DNA from: Micrasema longulum
Taxonomy: Eukaryota > Arthropoda > Insecta > Trichoptera > Brachycentridae
NCBI GenBank assembly: GCA_022494885.1
Contig: JAGVSM010001281.1
Coordinates: 62,001-126,000, forward strand
Length of the DNA: 64,000 nucleotides
Direction: 5' to 3'
Positions 62,921 to 64,000 of the stretch are shown piece after piece. Position 1 is the stretch's first letter. Each line of letters opens with the position of its first letter. Below the pieces are notes generated by a model. The model did no database searches. It was not told the origin of the DNA and saw only the letters and a program-made list of their open reading frames with translations. The position numbers and the translations under genes are program-made.

Positions 62921-63008
62921 AATTGCATATTAATATAAATAACTCCTAGGGTGGTTGAATCTAGTACTTGTCTACAAAAATTTGGATAATCTTAAAACAT
63001 TATTGAAA
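62921..63008 (-). repeat. X terminal piece, inverted
   Basis: ATATTAATATAAATAACTCC, GGTTGAATCTAGTACTTGTC, TACAAAAATTTGGATAATCT. It is the outer end of an X unit in minus orientation, so together with the plus unit before the SINE-A it makes another fold-back arrangement. Confidence 0.7.
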
Positions 63009-63039
63009 TAACAAACTATATTTATCTTCTTGAACATTG

Positions 63040-63345
63040 AAATTTTATTTTTTATTTATTTAATTTCACAATACGCCCAAGGGGCATATACAAAAAAATA
63101 TACAGGTAAGTACAAACATAGTAAGTAATAATTTGAAAAATAAACAACGCTTTTTTGTATACTTGTAGAAACAATAAAAAGCATACTGCTAAGCAAAATA
63201 AAAAATGAACCTTTACATAGTAAAAAATATAGATAAGAAAAGCGATTTAACTAAAAAGAAAATTGTAAATAACTTGTAAAGAATTTAAACAAAAAAATAA
63301 AAATATATACATAAATATACGTATAAAAAAATGGTATTAACAAAT
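63040..63345 (-). mobile_element. LINE 3' UTR, antisense
   Basis: TTTATTTATTTAATTTCACA, ATACGCCCAAGGGGCATATA, ACAGGTAAGTACAAACATAG, AAACAACGCTTTTTTGTATA, AATAAAAAGCATACTGCTAA. Very close to 58860-59160, so both are recent copies of one family. The element probably runs further right: minus-strand residues around 63700-63560 (RILSTNPYTSPTKNKMKN) could be a worn coding tail. Confidence 0.8.
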
Positions 63346-64000
63346 TAATGCCAAAAACAAATAATAAAAATTAGTTTACAGTAGGTATGTATAATATATG
63401 GTAAGATATAAGATAATAATATAATATATGGTACACAAAAATATTTGATACATTAATTTCAGAAGGAGATAGGATAATAATAATACACATCAAAAACATA
63501 GAAATAAATATAAAGTTACTTTGACTGTCTAACAAGTGTTTTTTTTCTCTTGACTCTTTTATTTATTATTGTTTTTTTTTAAATATGTCATGTGGGCATT
63601 ACTTCGTTGGTCAAATACGTTTTTCATCTTATTTTTTGTAGGGGAAGTGTAAGGGTTTGTGGAAAGGATTCTAGTCTGAGAAATTAAAAATTTACTTCGT
63701 TTTCAAATTATATAAAAACAAAAATAATCATTTTTGGAAAAAAATTAAAAGGTTCATCATGAGGAATGTTCCTCGGAAGTTTCGCAGTCTGGCCCCTAAA
63801 CAAAGTGTAGATATAATACTATCGTTTATCAATAAATTTAATTGACTAGCTTTCTATTCATATTTTGAAAGTTATTACAATAAATTATACTAAAAGATTT
63901 TTACAAATCATTTTACTTAACTTAAGGACTATTTCATTCCATAAATTGCGTTACAGTTCTCCGATAATTGTTTTATGTATCGTTAAAGATATCAATATCA
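63346..64000. other. Unassigned A+T-rich DNA
   Basis: Contains ATAATATATGGTA repeated at about 63390-63435. Possibly the upstream part of the LINE at 63040. No gene seen up to the window edge. Confidence 0.35.

Overview
This is eukaryotic, strongly A+T-rich nuclear DNA, most likely from an arthropod, probably an insect (perhaps Lepidoptera-like). The basis is the mix of repeats: tails of many non-LTR retrotransposons with CR1/jockey-like, RTE-like and R1/I-like ends, three tRNA-derived SINE families with pol III A and B boxes, TIR and fold-back DNA elements, and a trace of a CsRn1-like LTR element. The species call is inference. I found no convincing host protein-coding gene, rRNA, functional tRNA or CRISPR array. 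The window reads as intergenic or intronic DNA built from old, truncated and nested mobile elements.

Family names used here are local. SINE-A is a tRNA-type head with a body ending in CCTG.TGTAGTGCAAAAA. SINE-B has a head like GGTCCCGTGGCTAG and a tail ending near AAATATTTGGGTAAAT. SINE-C has a tRNA-type head, a body with GTACCAATGCAGTGCCCTAT and a GATGATGAT tail. LINE-J is the family of the longest reading frame (227 aa, 41.7-42.4 kb). X is a dispersed repeat unit of about 360-380 bp that occurs as tandem, single and palindromic copies. MITE-G is a ~395-bp element ending AATGAGGAAGTTCAG. FB-A and FB-B are fold-back elements.

Layout: 0-8 kb has FB-A copy 1, FB-B, two LINE tails and several SINE-C copies. 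8-18 kb has tandem X units, LINE tails, a SINE-C split by an unknown 311-bp retroposon-like insert, and an inverted X pair. 18-24 kb has an LTR remnant with a tRNA-Trp-type primer site, two MITE-G copies, a tiny TIR element and antisense LINE-J copies, plus a LINE inserted in an X copy. 24-34 kb is mostly SINEs, hairpins and unidentified A+T-rich DNA. 34-38 kb is a LINE graveyard: RTE-like tails, an antisense reverse-transcriptase tail with a terminal zinc finger, and a sense RT core with a YAED active-site remnant. 38.4-41.6 kb is nearly free of recognised repeats. 41.6-52.9 kb holds LINE-J, more RTE/R1-type relics, SINEs and a dense X cluster with an X palindrome. 53-64 kb holds a 520-bp repeat shared with 29.7 kb, a MITE-G with a nested SINE-B, a possible Tc1-like transposase scrap, X palindromes, a 48-bp-arm hairpin, a G+C-richer ORF island at 58.4-58.8 kb, FB-A copy 2 and several antisense LINE tails.

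The most striking unexplained items are the X repeat (one conserved core kept in at least 12 scattered places in direct and inverted arrangements), the near-perfect FB-A palindromes, the retroposon-like insert at 16.1-16.4 kb with an 11/12-bp target duplication, and the 58.16-58.30 kb hairpin. Family assignments rest on motif reading only; no database search was possible.
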